A stretch of 64,000 bases of DNA from Acanthoscelides obtectus (lineage: Eukaryota; Arthropoda; Insecta; Coleoptera; Chrysomelidae): contig CAVLJG010000004.1 of assembly GCA_963669975.1 (NCBI GenBank), positions 58,427,094 through 58,491,093 on the forward strand. Reading direction: 5' to 3'. The first letter of the stretch is position 1. Every line of letters begins with the position of its first letter. The position numbers and the translations under genes are program-made. Positions 23,701 through 37,700 of the stretch are shown piece by piece. The notes under the pieces were generated by a model, which was not told where the DNA came from, made no database searches, and worked only from the letters and a program-made list of their open reading frames with translations.

Positions 23701-26700
23701 GTTCCATTAGCCTACTATCTGCTCCGTCTAAGCTCGCTGAAAAGATGATTCTACATCACCTTGCGAATTTCTAGTCAGATCACCCTGTGATTCCTGACGT
23801 GCAATTTGAATTTCGGTCTGAGCATAGTGCGGAGTTACAAGCGGATATTCTTGTGGAGCGAGTAACCAAGGGCTTCACCCTTAACGAAGTACTGGCAACG
23901 TGCTTCTGGATGTTTCGAAGGCATTTGACAAGGTGTGCCACAAGGGCCTTGTCTATAAACTAATTCAAAATGGCTTTCAATGTTGGTTCCTTAAACTTCC
24001 TTGAAGGTAGTAAATTTCGGATCAAAATTAATAATGTCTTGTCGACAGTACGGCCCACCAGAGCCGGGGTCCTCAGGGTTCGGTTCTAGGGTCAATCCCT
24101 TACTCACTTTTCACGCATGATGTTGCTTGCCCTACCGAGTGTGAAGTCTATATGCTGATGACAATGCACTGGTGGCTCAGTCGCGTTCCGCGACTATGGT
24201 CCACGACAGGTTACGGTTAATGAGGTATTGGAATGGGCAGCTCGGTGGCTAATCAAAATTAATTACTCGAAAACTCAGACTATCTATTATACTAAAAAAC
24301 TGAGCGGCACCCCACCTGAGGTTTCAGTGAATGGAGCTCGCATACCATGGGGAAATCCCGCTAAGTGTCTCGGTGTCACTCTTGACAGGGGGATGTCCTG
24401 ACAGAAGCACACTGAAGTGTTAAAAACTAAATTCCAAATTACGTTCCGACAACTCTACTCTATACTATGTAGAACCTCAAAATTAAGTGTGGTCAACAAA
24501 GTTCGGCTATACAAGAAGGTTATCAGACCAGCAATTACTTTCGCATGTGCAGCATTGTGTTTTCTCGCAAGGCGTAATCTATAGGTTTTGCAGAACAGAT
24601 ACTTGCGAAACATCACTAACGCACCATGGTATGTCTCCAACGAGACCCTTCACAGAGACCTCGATATATAGTCAAGCGGAATCTCACAGCAACCCTCTGT
24701 TGCGTGAGTCAGTAGATCACACAGTCAAGTAAGTTTGCAAGCACACAAGACCGCGGCTCGCACTGTGAGCAAAATCACATCCTGCAATTCTAGGTCCAAC
24801 CAAAATTACGATTTTTGCCACATATACAAATTCCTAAATTAATTTTTGGATCAACTTAGAATGACCGAATACCAGTTAACAATAGCAAGGCACCCCTTTA
24901 ACTAGCGCACTTCACCCTCTTTGCTGTTCCCCCTTCCTTCCTTTCTTTCTCCCTGGTATCTGGGCAACCAGACCAGACAGACCTACTGACCTACGATACT
25001 TTAACGAGCAGCGAAGGTCCCACGGACCGCTCTGAAAGATAATGAAGAATAGCATATTCAAATAACTTCATAATCTTGCACATAAAACAGATCGATTAGT
25101 CGACAATTACCTAATGGTGAAGCCCCTTCAGAAAAAGAGGCCGGCATGCCACTTTTTGACTTTGCATCTGTGGCGGTTGGTGATGCACGTAAAACACGCT
25201 GTTCCGCGACGAAAGGAACCTTGAAGGTGATCTTCCGCCGACGTCCCGGCGAAAATGCACATCATAAGTATCGACCCACTTCCACTCCAGTTGTGTAATA
25301 TTTGTGCTCAGCGATTGCTCGTACGAGGAGCTGTTCCTTTGTCGTTTCTTTTGTTTGGGAACCTCGTAAAAATCGGTGCGCCAACTCGAGTAACTCGACG
25401 TTTATCGCACGGCACGAGATCAAGGAATGAGAGTTTGTAGACCAGGGGCCGTGGAGGAGTAAGATGGGAGGGCGTGGTTCGCGCTTTTGTTCGCTGAGTG
25501 ACTACACCTGTTATATGTACGAGACGAGGCCGGAATATAATTATAATTTAGAAGTGATGAAGTAAGTGACAATGATATTCAATAAAAACAACAAATTATA
25601 CTTGCCTTCCATTCTGTGTATATACACAAAAGTTATCCAAAATATGTCTATTGACTTCTTGCGATATATCACACGCCACGTATCTCTTTGTAATATTTTT
25701 GAATGGCGTATTCATAAACTTGATCAAGTAATTTATATAGAAGAATATCGCTATATTGCGAACTTTTATCTCTTCTGGCGTATTCAGACTTAAAATTTTC
25801 TTTATGCTATCTGTGCAAAATGGTGTAAGTCTAAAACGAAAGTTAAATCTCAGTAAAAAGGTGTAAATCATCTCATTTTTGCTTTTATAACTTGACGCGC
25901 ATAGTGCCGATGACAAAATAATCTCAAACGAGGTATGTATAGAATTTTTTTCATTACTAATCCTGATGTCGCAGAATATTTGATTTCACTATCATCACGC
26001 TTCCAACATATTTGACTAATACTTGGTATATGTGTTGTCAAATTGATTGTCATTAATTAATGTCACAGACAGCCTACTTGGACTGGTCCATTTTATAAAT
26101 AGGACTATTGTAACCGTTTTGCCAATATTATGCCGATTAATGAGGTAACTAAAAAGGATAGCTACTCAAGGACTGAGAATCTGTATTCAACATTACTTAT
26201 TCTTTAGTCGTTTTCAATGTTTCGAATGTCCAGTTGCGAAACTGACAAAATGAAATTCAAAAAATACAATTTTAAATGTCCATTCACATGTAAAAATATA
26301 ATATATCTCCTTGTATATGTTTGTTTTTAACTGTCATGTAATTTTGATTTTTGAATAAAGACTCGTTCAACATAAATCATTGTGTACACTCCAATATATT
26401 CATCATTCACCTAGTTGCTTTTTTACTATCATGATTTACCTAGGGAAACGTTACTTCTCACGGTCAATAATTTGTCAGGTTAGTAGTGAAAAATATATTA
26501 AAATGAAGAGCATGAGGTATTAGAGAGTTATGAGCAATCACATTACCATTGCGGCGAACGTAAACGTTAACCTTATTTGATGTCTAAGTCGTTACTCAGG
26601 TAACAAATAAGATGTTTACCAGGCAGTATTAGAATGACCCATAGTGGCCGAAATACATTAATGCCACGTCACCTGAACATGGAACAATCACACAAACTCT

Positions 26701-29700
26701 AGACTTATAATTTAAAATCACATACGTACATTATGTATAAATACACTGTTTGTGGTCTTGAGTTCTGTGACGTAACGATAATGTGTGCCTAAATATATAT
26801 CTATCCTTAGTCCAATGATAGGTCAAGAGCCGGAGGTGGAAAAAAGTTCGGATATCGCTTTCTATCAACACATATTAACTATCAATATTTTCTACCCTAA
26901 CGACTCCTTAAACTACACAGTGAACTCTTAAATAGACTGCTTATACAATATGTTTTTATGTTATTTGGTAAGTGAATATCGTGGATGTATTAAAAAAACT
27001 TACTGGTACTCATCGACGCTATCGCCACTGTTCAAAACAGCAGACGCTTGTGGTATCAGCGTATCCAGTACGCCATTAGGGATAACGTCATCCAAATCAT
27101 ATACACCATCCCTAGTAGAAGCATCTCTGTTGATCTTTGGTCTATATAAACTGTCTTCCTCTTGTACTGTCTGAACGGGAGCATTTTCTACACTTGTTTC
27201 TGAAGAAGCAACATTCAAAGCATATTGGTAAAAACTGTACTCAGTGTAAATGTAAACCTAATCATAAGTTCTGTTGTTTTTTCAAGGCTCAAATTATATC
27301 AGTGGAATTGAAACCAGGACAGTTTGCTACAGCAAAAGAAAGAAAGCCATTCTCTATGCCAGACTTTTTGGTTTCATTATTGAGATATAATCCATATAAA
27401 AAACTGAAATCCATTTTGCTCTGGAAATATATTGAAGAAAGTCAAGTTTCACATTAAAAATCGTATACTCGTCTAGTATATTCTGCGACACACAACATTG
27501 CTTGAAACATATGCATGTTTTGTTCATAATGATCACGACATACAAATTTTCACAGGTCGTATCTTGATAAAAAAAACATTTTGAGACTTATGTATATATA
27601 AATTTTATATTGTTTTTGGATGTACCTTTTGATCTAGAAATATTTCCAGAAGTAGCATTATGATGAGGTTCACTTTAAAAGTAAATTAAAAAATCTTGAA
27701 AAATAGTGTAACCATATTCTTGGAAAACCTTACTTGGAGATATCTATATGACAAAAAAATGGAATAATAAATACACTATACGTTCATCTTACCACATTTC
27801 TTTTTTCTAACAGGAGGAGGTTGTCCATAAACATATTCTTTACTGGTTATTCTTGTGTAGGTACATTTTGAAATCCCAGTTGCTGCTAGAACTCGCTCTC
27901 TATATCTTGATATTGGAATCTTAATTCCAGATTGGGCTTCTTCTTTCATGAATTTGTATACATTCATTATAACCTCTCTAGCTTGTCTATGGAGGATCAC
28001 TCCTTGTATACCAACAGTCTAGACAATGATACACATTGAGTAGGAGACATAAAAAAATGTCATAAAATGAAGCTCAATTGCCATTTTTCACTTTATCAAA
28101 CAGGCTCATCAAAGTCTAATGTTTATAGCAACAGATTGTGATAATTTCTATTTAAATTTTTATCACTGGCGAATCCAAGAGGAATGGAGGCTTTGGGGCC
28201 TTCCCCTGAACCTCACGGCCTAATACGCTATACAAAATCCTGTCCCATAGTTGATTGGCGTTGTCTTATCTGAACCTCGCGTACTTTTGTTTTTCACGTT
28301 CCCCATATAAAAAATCGCAAGGACTAAGATCAGGGGAACGAGGTGGCCATTGAATAGAAACTTCTTTACCATACACCAAACAGTTTTCGTTCAAGTAATT
28401 TCTTACAGCACGCGAAAAGTGAGGCGGTGCACCATTTTATGCACAAAAAATATGTCTCTTCTTACATTCAGAGACACTTCATCTAATAATATCCCACATA
28501 ACATACCACATTTTCGCCAACCAGATGCCTACTAAAGTGTATCTAACGAAGCTACAAAGTAATCGTAAACAGTGGTTGATTCGTGATCAACGCGTGATCG
28601 GTAGCCATGGCGCTCTGTGGGCCTCTTCCTGATTGGCTTGTAGCGACGAGCCTCCAGACAAAGTCGCACGGTTGCCACGCTCGGCGAGTTTTCGCCAGAG
28701 TGGTTGATCACATTCGCATGGATCACAAATCAATCTGTTAGTGCAATACGTGCAATAACTGTTGTAAAGGACATTATATAACAATAAATGGCATCACAAA
28801 GGTATATTCCAATTTGATCTGCAGCAAATTATGAACGGCATATACGGAGATGCGAAAACAAGCTCAAAAAGGTGAAGAAAATTTTTGTGCAATCTTTATA
28901 GTTAAATTTTTCCTAAGAGATAGCATCAGTGAGGGAATTTTTTTCTATTGTCTTATTTTTCACATTAATGCGATGTCGAGGTATGTGGCCCTATCGCAAT
29001 TGAAAATAAGGTTTCGATAATCCTTCCATAAAGTTTCGATGAGTACATCTGAAATAACCTTGAGATATTCTTCAGGGAAATACAAAAATCTCCTTTTGTG
29101 TTTTTTTGTGCAGATTTATCTATTAAAATAATATCCGCAATCTATTTTCCGTGCACACACCTTCAACCGAATGTATGCCATATATGATATTACCGTTTCC
29201 AACTTTCACCAAGGTTAATAGGAACCATAACAGCTCCCTACCCTTCCCCCCTATAAGAATATCGATTTGTAGACTCACATTTCAAGGTTAGACTTCTTGT
29301 AATGTTTCTGTTCAACATTCGGCGATTTCTGACAATTTTCCCAATAAAACATGATCATTGTGACATTAAGCCTGGCAACGCTGCATAGTAGAGGGAACTC
29401 TCAGCATCACGTTGATGGTTCGTCACCACGCACAGGATTGTAATCAGTTACGGATACCCGTTTATGAGCGCGAACGTTTTATGCACGTCTTGACTTGATT
29501 TTTCTTGCGGAAATTTAATATTAGTCTAAAATGTCTGACACAGATACAGCTGATGAAGTGGTTGAAATCAGCTTAACGTCACCCAGAAAAAGGGCTAAAA
29601 AGCTTAATCTCAGCGCAGGTGAAAAACAAATTATTCTAAATATCTACAAGAAGCAGATGCAAGAGAATAGTGGTTTGGCTATAGAAAATATCGTATGTAA

Positions 29701-32700
29701 GGTTGCTGAAATTTCTGGAGTAGGTCGCTCAAGTGTTTACAAAATCTTGAAGGAATATAGACAAAATCACTCACTATCTGAGCCAAAAACATATCCAGCG
29801 AGAAAAAAAATCATCGAAAAAATAGATGACTTTGACAAAAGTGCCATTAGAAGAAAAGTACATCACTTTTTCTTCAGGAATGAAATACCTACAATAGATA
29901 AAATATTGAAGCAAGTGAATGATGATGAGGACCTGCCAAATTTTAAAAGATCTACGTTCCATAAGCTGTTGAAAGAACTAGACTTTCGATTTTTGAAAAG
30001 AGGAAGGAATAGTTTATTGATAGAAAAGGAGGAAATTGTTATCTGGAGGAGAGAATACCTTAGAAAAATTAGGCAATTCCGCGCTGAAGGAAGAAAAATT
30101 TATTATTAAGACGAAACATGGGTGAACGCGGGGCATACACAGGGAAAGGTTTGGGTAGACAGATCTGTGAGGTTCTCAAGGCAGGCTTTTTTAGATGGCC
30201 TTTCGACGGGATTGAAAAATCCTGCAGGTAAGTTTCGAAGTATATGAACTTTTTTGGATGCAGATAATTCATTTTCTGATCGAATCAATGATTTGGAAGC
30301 TCCGAACTCAGTTTTGCTATCTCATCCAAGTTTCTGAGTATTTCCTTCACCCAAAAACTAATCTAAGACCCTATCCTACACTAACCTAAAAAGAGTAAGT
30401 TGCTTAATTTTGTCATTTAGTGCGCTCGCTGAGAAGTAAAAAAACTAATTACTTTCATGCAAGGGAAAACGCCTGATCATTTGCCACATAGGTAGCGTAG
30501 ATGGATTTGTTCCTGAAGCATTGTGGGCATTTGAATCCAAAAAAACTGGAGACTATCACGAAGAAATGGATGGTAACTCATTTGAAAATTGGTTCAAAAA
30601 AATTTTGCCGACACTTGATGATAACGCAATTATTGTGATGGATAATGCCCCGTACCACTCCAGAAAATTGGAAAAAATTCCAACAATGGCCACCAAAAAG
30701 GCAGACATTCAACAGTGGCTTGTCTCAAAGAAGATCGACTTCGACCAAACAATGGTCAAAGTTGAGCTGATAAATATAGTCAAGCGACATAAGTATAAAT
30801 ATGATTTAAAAATTGTTGACGAAATGGCCAAAAACCAAAATAAAACGATTCTCAGGCTGCCTCCCTATCACTGCGAACTGAATCCTATCGAGTTGATTTG
30901 GGCCGATATCAAGCAATACGTGGCGTCAAATAACAGCACTTTTAAGTTTTCTGACCTTAAAAAACTGTTTGATGTTGCTGTCGATAGAATTACGCCAGCA
31001 AAATGGAGAACATGTATTGACCATGTCCAAGAGAAGGTTGAAACCAAAATGTGGGATATGGACAATATCATTGACACCCAAGTTGAACCCCTTATAATTG
31101 ACATCAACAATTCTGATGATTCAAGCTCCTCGGAATACAGCATATAAATCGATTGATACCATTAAGACTGGCAGTTTAACGGGCTTTTTGGCAAGACAGG
31201 TAAGTTCATTATAGACTGCAATCAAAGTGTAAGTTTCTAGTTATTAATGTGGAAATTCCAAATTTATAATTACACAAAATTAGGGTTAATTTAGGAGTTC
31301 CAAAGCATAATAGTGCCATTTTGACCTTCTTCCTATTTCTCATGTAAATTTTAATAGCAATCAAACTAACAAACTTTATGGAGTCTGTAATAAACTTTTG
31401 TACTACTACTACTACGTCTGTAGTTTCTATTTGCTCAAAAAAATTTGCTCTGCATTGTGAATAGAAGGTTGATTTGTAAATATTATTGGGTATATATGTA
31501 AGTTAATAATAAAATATGAACAATTTCAATTGAGATGGTCCACAAGTGTTTTTCGTGTGCGTTTTAGTAACATTTTGCTGAAATGGTGAATACAGAATTT
31601 TTTGCACTGATTCCTAATGTCGAAATATGATTAGAAAGGCGTGGTATTCCTGATAATTTACCATGCTTTTGATAGAATTTACAGCAACACATATCTTGTA
31701 CGACATTTTTTGATAGATCAGTCACAATAGCTTGATACGGCCCTGTAGCGTCTCCTACGGTTAAGTTCTTGATCACGTGCAATACGGGTGTATATGTTTG
31801 ATTTTACTTTGTTTCTTCGATGGATACAGTTTAGATGTTAGCATTTGATTTCATAAGAAAATTTCTAAGTAACTAGCTCCGCAAAATATTTTTTTTTCGA
31901 AAACTATGCGAGATGGCATGTTTTTTTGTAAAGGTCAAATATTAGGAAGTCTAGCAGAACACACAGGTGTGCCAAATTTCATTAAAATCGGACAATCGAT
32001 TCCAAAAATATCTGAGAAAATGTGTTTTAAAAAGAAAGCTGACGTCCTCTAATGGACAAACGAATCACTTTTGCATGAAGGTAAATCATGTCCAATCGAC
32101 TTATTTTGAATATTAAAATTCGTCGTACTTCTATGTCCAGCGAAAATAAGGACACCCTGTATAATACGTTCCATAGCACGGTATGCCTTTTGTTACCGCC
32201 CTATGCTATATTGACCGATTGACCATTAATATGTTTTTGACGGCCCCCTTGTGATTCTCAATTTTTAATAGAAGTGGGTTGGTATCTTAGTTAAGTTAAT
32301 TTGGAATGTAACCAAAACGACCACGTAACGCGCTCCAGTGGAACGTATGGCGCGCATTCTGTCGTTTGTCACGTGACTAGACCAAGGTCACATGATATGT
32401 AACCCAGAAGTTACACTCAGGCGAAATCCCCAGTACAATATTCAGCCTTTGACACATAAGCGATCGGATACGGTAGGCAGCGCGCACCATCGTTTACAGG
32501 TCCGGACTTATTGGTTCTATCCACCAATGAATTTCCGATAGTCCTGAACGGTCATATCCACATAGCAGACCAGATCAGAGCAGCTTGTAGCAAGGCAACA
32601 TCATATTATTTTGTATGGATGATTTTGATTTGATAGTCAGAAATTGTTTATTGGAAATAATGGAATAATTTAGTACGAGGATCGACTCTCTACCGGCGGT

Positions 32701-34691
32701 AGTAAAGTTGTACAATGCATGAGGCACAATAAATCAACAAGTCTATATAATGTATATTGAGATGTGCTCTCTGTGTAATCCTATAGTCATTTGGTCTAAA
32801 CTGTGTCAATGTCAAATGAACATTTTCACAAAAACTCTCCGTACTATATTTTAATAGTCTGATAGCGTATTTGGGCATAGTCGCTCGCGTCACTATCTCC
32901 GCGGATAATTACAGTGTTTTTTGCTGACGCAGTATTAAAAAGAACATATTGCTACTGCGCACCTTTTATTTCGAAACTTGTAATGCAACAGAAATATCTG
33001 TCAATCCGGAAAATACTCTTTTCAAAGACATTCTACAAATAAACTGCCGATGATTGTTTTTTCCACCCAACTTCAGTTTAGTGGTTCCAAACCAAAAGAA
33101 ATATCGTTTTTAAAAAAGTACCCAAAAACGCACGGTTGCGCAAATCGCACTTCAACTGTACTGTAAAGAAAAATAGTTAGAACGAACGTTATCTTGAAGC
33201 AGTATTTTCATGAAGCGGTAACGCTTATAAAGCTTCAGACGCGAACCGTAATTCGTACTACTTCTTCCTGAACATGAGCCCACCAGAACTTTTTTCTGAA
33301 TAGGTCAGTGATTTTGATAAAAACTCATCATCACCATTATAAGTTTTGAGCACTACTGACTTTTTGGCTCTTTATGAATTTGCATTTTGAGGTGTCTCCA
33401 GTATCATTAAAAAGTGTGATAAAACAAGCTAAAATCGTATTTAAGATGTTACAAGCAATGTTATATCGCATAGATCATAATTGTACATAGATTCTAATTC
33501 TGTCATGTAAATAGTTAGGCCGTACGTTTATAGTGGTTTCCATAGAATAAAGCATTGTACTGAATGTGTAAATGCCATTCCAATAAGACTGGAAAGTGGC
33601 ATTGGTGATGTTTATTTGATAAAAGCCTAAACTGGTTCAACGCTTGCAGAGGTTTTTTGTCGCATCACAGTAGGAAGAGCTTTGAGACTGTAGCAGTTTT
33701 CTCTTTGCTGTTAAATTTGATAATTTGTTGAACGTGTGTCAAAGTTGTCAAAGCTGTTCCTCTGCTTCTACAATGTAGCAGGAAAATGCTGCAGTGCTGA
33801 ACGGCTTTATGTTTCCTGAATGCACTCAATGTTAGTAACCAGGTCAACAATAAATGCAATTCTAAATTGAAAAGAAAGCAGGTGGTCGTATTTTTTAAAT
33901 CCATGATAAAAGTCGTATACGAAAAGATGGCGAATGACAGATTATCGTATATAACACATTTTTACGGTGAGTTGAGATTACGAAGACCGTATTAACAATT
34001 TGGACGGATGTTTATACTTGAATTCTGCTAAATGGTATTCGGAACATCTTTACTCGGCGTTTCAATGGGTGGTGCTGTAATGGAATCTTAGAGCTTTTAA
34101 TTAGTTTGAATTTCCTTATGGTGTGGACACACTTCAAAATACGAAAAGTCTCTAGATACTTCGAAGTACTTCACGATGTATCAAGGAAGTAACAAGAACA
34201 GCTATAAATACTATTTCGTAGATATGATGCTTACCTTGGTTATTTGTGGAAGGAGTAAAGTTTTATGAACGCGCGCCAAAAATGACTACATAGCGTATTT
34301 CCAAAAAACTATAGTGGTTCGTGTATAAATTCACGCAGACTCAAGTTCTCTTATAATTTTCTCGCGCCAACTGATATGGCGATTAGTTAATATGTACAAA
34401 CAGCACCTAACTCTATGAGCATGGCGCGCCACAAGCTTTTTTTAAATCTATATATGAAATATAACTAGTATTGTATCAAACTATAACCATTTAGTAGGTG
34501 AGGATATCAATTTAATACCTATATTAGTTTGCTTCAATAACTTTTATAATATAATTACTTGGGTTGTTTTGATAGATAAATAGATAGCGTCTGACACATA
34601 AAGCGCTCTCGTATTTGGAGCCCAACTGTTGTCTATTTTTTGCTATTTCAGCTTTTTATTAATGGTATTAACTATTGGAAATATTACTGAC

Positions 34692-34748
<57 letters not shown>

Positions 34749-37700
34749 CTAAAGGAATATGGAAACATATTCGTTAATAACAGTATTAAAAGAAAGCTAA
34801 AATAGCAAAAAAAACATATCTCGAAACATGTGATAATTATTGTATATTACCATGCGGCGTTGACATAACTACATAAGATATAGCAGTATCGAATATTTCT
34901 ACTAATTAGTTACTCCTCTATGTGAGCCAATTTGCAAGATATATTTAAGACCTGCATATCTTTAATAATGCCTTACAAGTGGTGTGTTCCTGAATGTGCC
35001 GGAAACCACGCGAGAGCACCAAAGAAAATGTATATACGAGCCCTGTCCAGCTTCATTTGGTCCACACACAAAATTTGTAGTTTTTTGACTTTTATCGGCA
35101 AAAAACCCACTAGAATATAGGAGATATAAAAGATATCGTAAGATATAAGACAAAATATGCTATTTATAGCGATTTAGGGAATATATGGATTCAATAGAGT
35201 ATGTTGTGTCATAAAAAATCGACAACTGTAAAAAAACTTCAATACCCAAATATTGCTAACGATGATTTGTCAAGACGGACGTGGTAACAATGCTTGTTTG
35301 TCATCGACGATCGCTTGTTTTAGCAAACCTTAATTTATCAGTCGGCCGTACCTCGTAGTTGCTGTAAAAATGGGCAGAGGAAAGGCGATAGATGAAAATA
35401 TTCCACCAATTATCATTAGTTTGCATAAATCGGGAAAATTAAACGGTGAAATTGCAATATTGCTTGGGTTATCTAGATACAGTGTTCGAAATATTGTAAG
35501 ATTATACGAATCAAATGGTTCAACTGTCCAAAAACCCAGATATGTAAAAAAATCTAAATTAACAGACCCTGATAGACGAGCTTTGGGCAGAATTATCAAG
35601 TCTAATAGACGTGCTAACTACAGAAAATTGAGTGTACTCTGGAGTGAAGCTGTTGGAAGACGTGTTTGCAGGTCTACGTGTCATTCAGAAGCAAGAAAAC
35701 TAGGTTATGGTACTTACAAGGTCACTTTCACGAGTTCAATCCTAAGCCACAAGAGATAATTATTGTTTACCTTGGAGCAGGTTAAAGAAAAACCATTATT
35801 GACCCTAAAGCAGAAGCAAAACAGGTTAAAATGGGCTAAAAACAATCGAAATTGGGATATGGAGAGGTGGAATCGTGTGCACTGGAGTGACGAGTCACGA
35901 TTCGAACTTTGCGTCGGTGATAGTCGGAGCAGACTTATTCGCCAAAAACATGAAACTTATCATCCTGATTGCCTCAAGCGCAAAGTTAAATTTCCATCTT
36001 CAGTAATGGTCTGGGCTTCAATGTCGGCAAGAGGAGTTGGCAAAGTACACTTTATCAATGGCATAGTTAACTCAGATAAATATTTAGACATCCTAGAGAA
36101 ATTTTTACTTTGGAGCAGAGTAGGATATCTGGAAATGACTTCATCTTCCAGCAAGATGGTGCTGCCTGCCATACTTCCAAAAAAAACATGAAGTGGCTTT
36201 TAGCCCATGAAGTACCACTCCTAGAATGGGTTCCTAGTAGTCCTGACCTTTCACCCATCGAGACCTTATGGCACTTCATGAAAAAGAGGCTGCGAGCAAA
36301 TCCTGCCAGGACTGTGCAAGAACTCAAGGAAAAACTGCAGAACATTTGGGATAATTTCACTCCAGATGAATGTCAGGACTTAATAATTACTTTGCCTCGA
36401 CTAATTGAAGCTGTAATTAAAAATAAAGGTGATGTCACTCAGTGGTAAAATAAGTTCCGAATTCTTGTTGCTTAAAGATAAAAATCACAAATTTTGTTGT
36501 TTCCCCTTTTTTCGCTCTAATCAGCTCCAAGTGTTATAATTAGGCCCGTATCGTCAGTCGTCCCTACAATTGTAGGGCACGTTTATGGCCTCCTTGATTG
36601 TCATACTCCTTTCTCTCCTTCAAAAATTTCTAGATTGCACCCGTCCCGTGTCAGCGTCAGCGCTCTCCTATTGTGAAGATATGTTTTCTTTTTAAATTGT
36701 AGGAAATTTCAGGCTCATAAAACATGATATAACTCAAAAGCAAGCACAATTTGATGCAAATAGATATTTGTGACATAACCTCAAAATAGAGCGCTGACAC
36801 GGAGAAGTAGAAAACTATGACAATCAAGGAGGCCATAAAGGCGCCCTACAATTGTAGGGACGACTGACGATACGGGCCTTAGTTGTTTGCAAAATAAAAA
36901 TTAAGAATTATGCCTCTATTAGTTTAAATGATCGTCATCGATCAATAAATGCAAATTTACCAAGTGGGCCAACTGAAGCTGGACGGGGCTCGTATTTATT
37001 CCCAGTGAGCGAGCAAATTGTTTTTTCTAAGGACTGCGTCATTTGGAAATCTACCATTCATAACGAAAACACAGGTTTTTTATATACAGATGTCCCAGAT
37101 TTGATTCTCTATAGAGGATCTCAGCTCCTGTTATACCTACAGCAAAGGTTTTAGAGGAAACTAAGTGCATTCAATAGCCGGCTTCAGATTTACGATCGGT
37201 CAACTGGTTTTGGAAATATCATCGAAAAACCGAAGTTTGTTTTTTTGCCACTAAATCCGAAACGGTTAATTTCACAGCAGTCAAAATGTAACATTATTCG
37301 GACATTTTTTTAAGGCAAATAAGATAGCGTGTTTGACATGCCTCAATCGTCTTTTGTGTTCCCGCAACCTGCCGCGACTTCCATTTTTCTTAGGGCCACC
37401 ATATTATATTTTTCGATTATCGAAAAGAGCGTAAAATTTCCAACCTAGTGATGTCTCACAAATGCGTAAAATATTGGAGCATCATCGAAATATCATCACA
37501 GGTAATGTTATGTATTAATTTTTTTCTAAGGAGGCCATGATTTATATGTCAGAAAATAAAATTAAGAAGTAACGCTTTTTTTCATCTAAGGATGCTCTGA
37601 CTGACGTTAAATAATTCAAAGCATTAAAATTGTGTTTTAATAAGTAGTAGGTACATTTTCTCTCATTAAAATCATAAATCTGACAAAAAAAGTTGTCAAA

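Larger units (their letters stand above)
21531..25509. repeat. 4-kb segment bounded by about 90-bp inverted repeats
   Basis: aggtgtagtc at 21531 and its inverse at 25500-25509 open two GC-rich arms. Both contain 'cagcgaa', 'cgccctccc', 'ctcctcc.cggcccctgg' and 'aaactctcatt' in order. The left arm has about 45 extra bases. The segment holds a tandem array and a LINE relic, so it is either a large composite element or two inverted copies of one short repeat. Confidence 0.5.
35035..36994 (+). mobile_element. Tc1-like (DD34E) transposon, copy 1
   Basis: Terminal repeats TACGAGCCCtGTCCAGCTTC.. (35035) and the inverse of TACGAGCCCcGTCCAGCTTC.. (ending 36994) match over about 30 bp, with TA target sites. 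It contains one transposase and a secondary MITE insertion at 36543-36878. Confidence 0.85.
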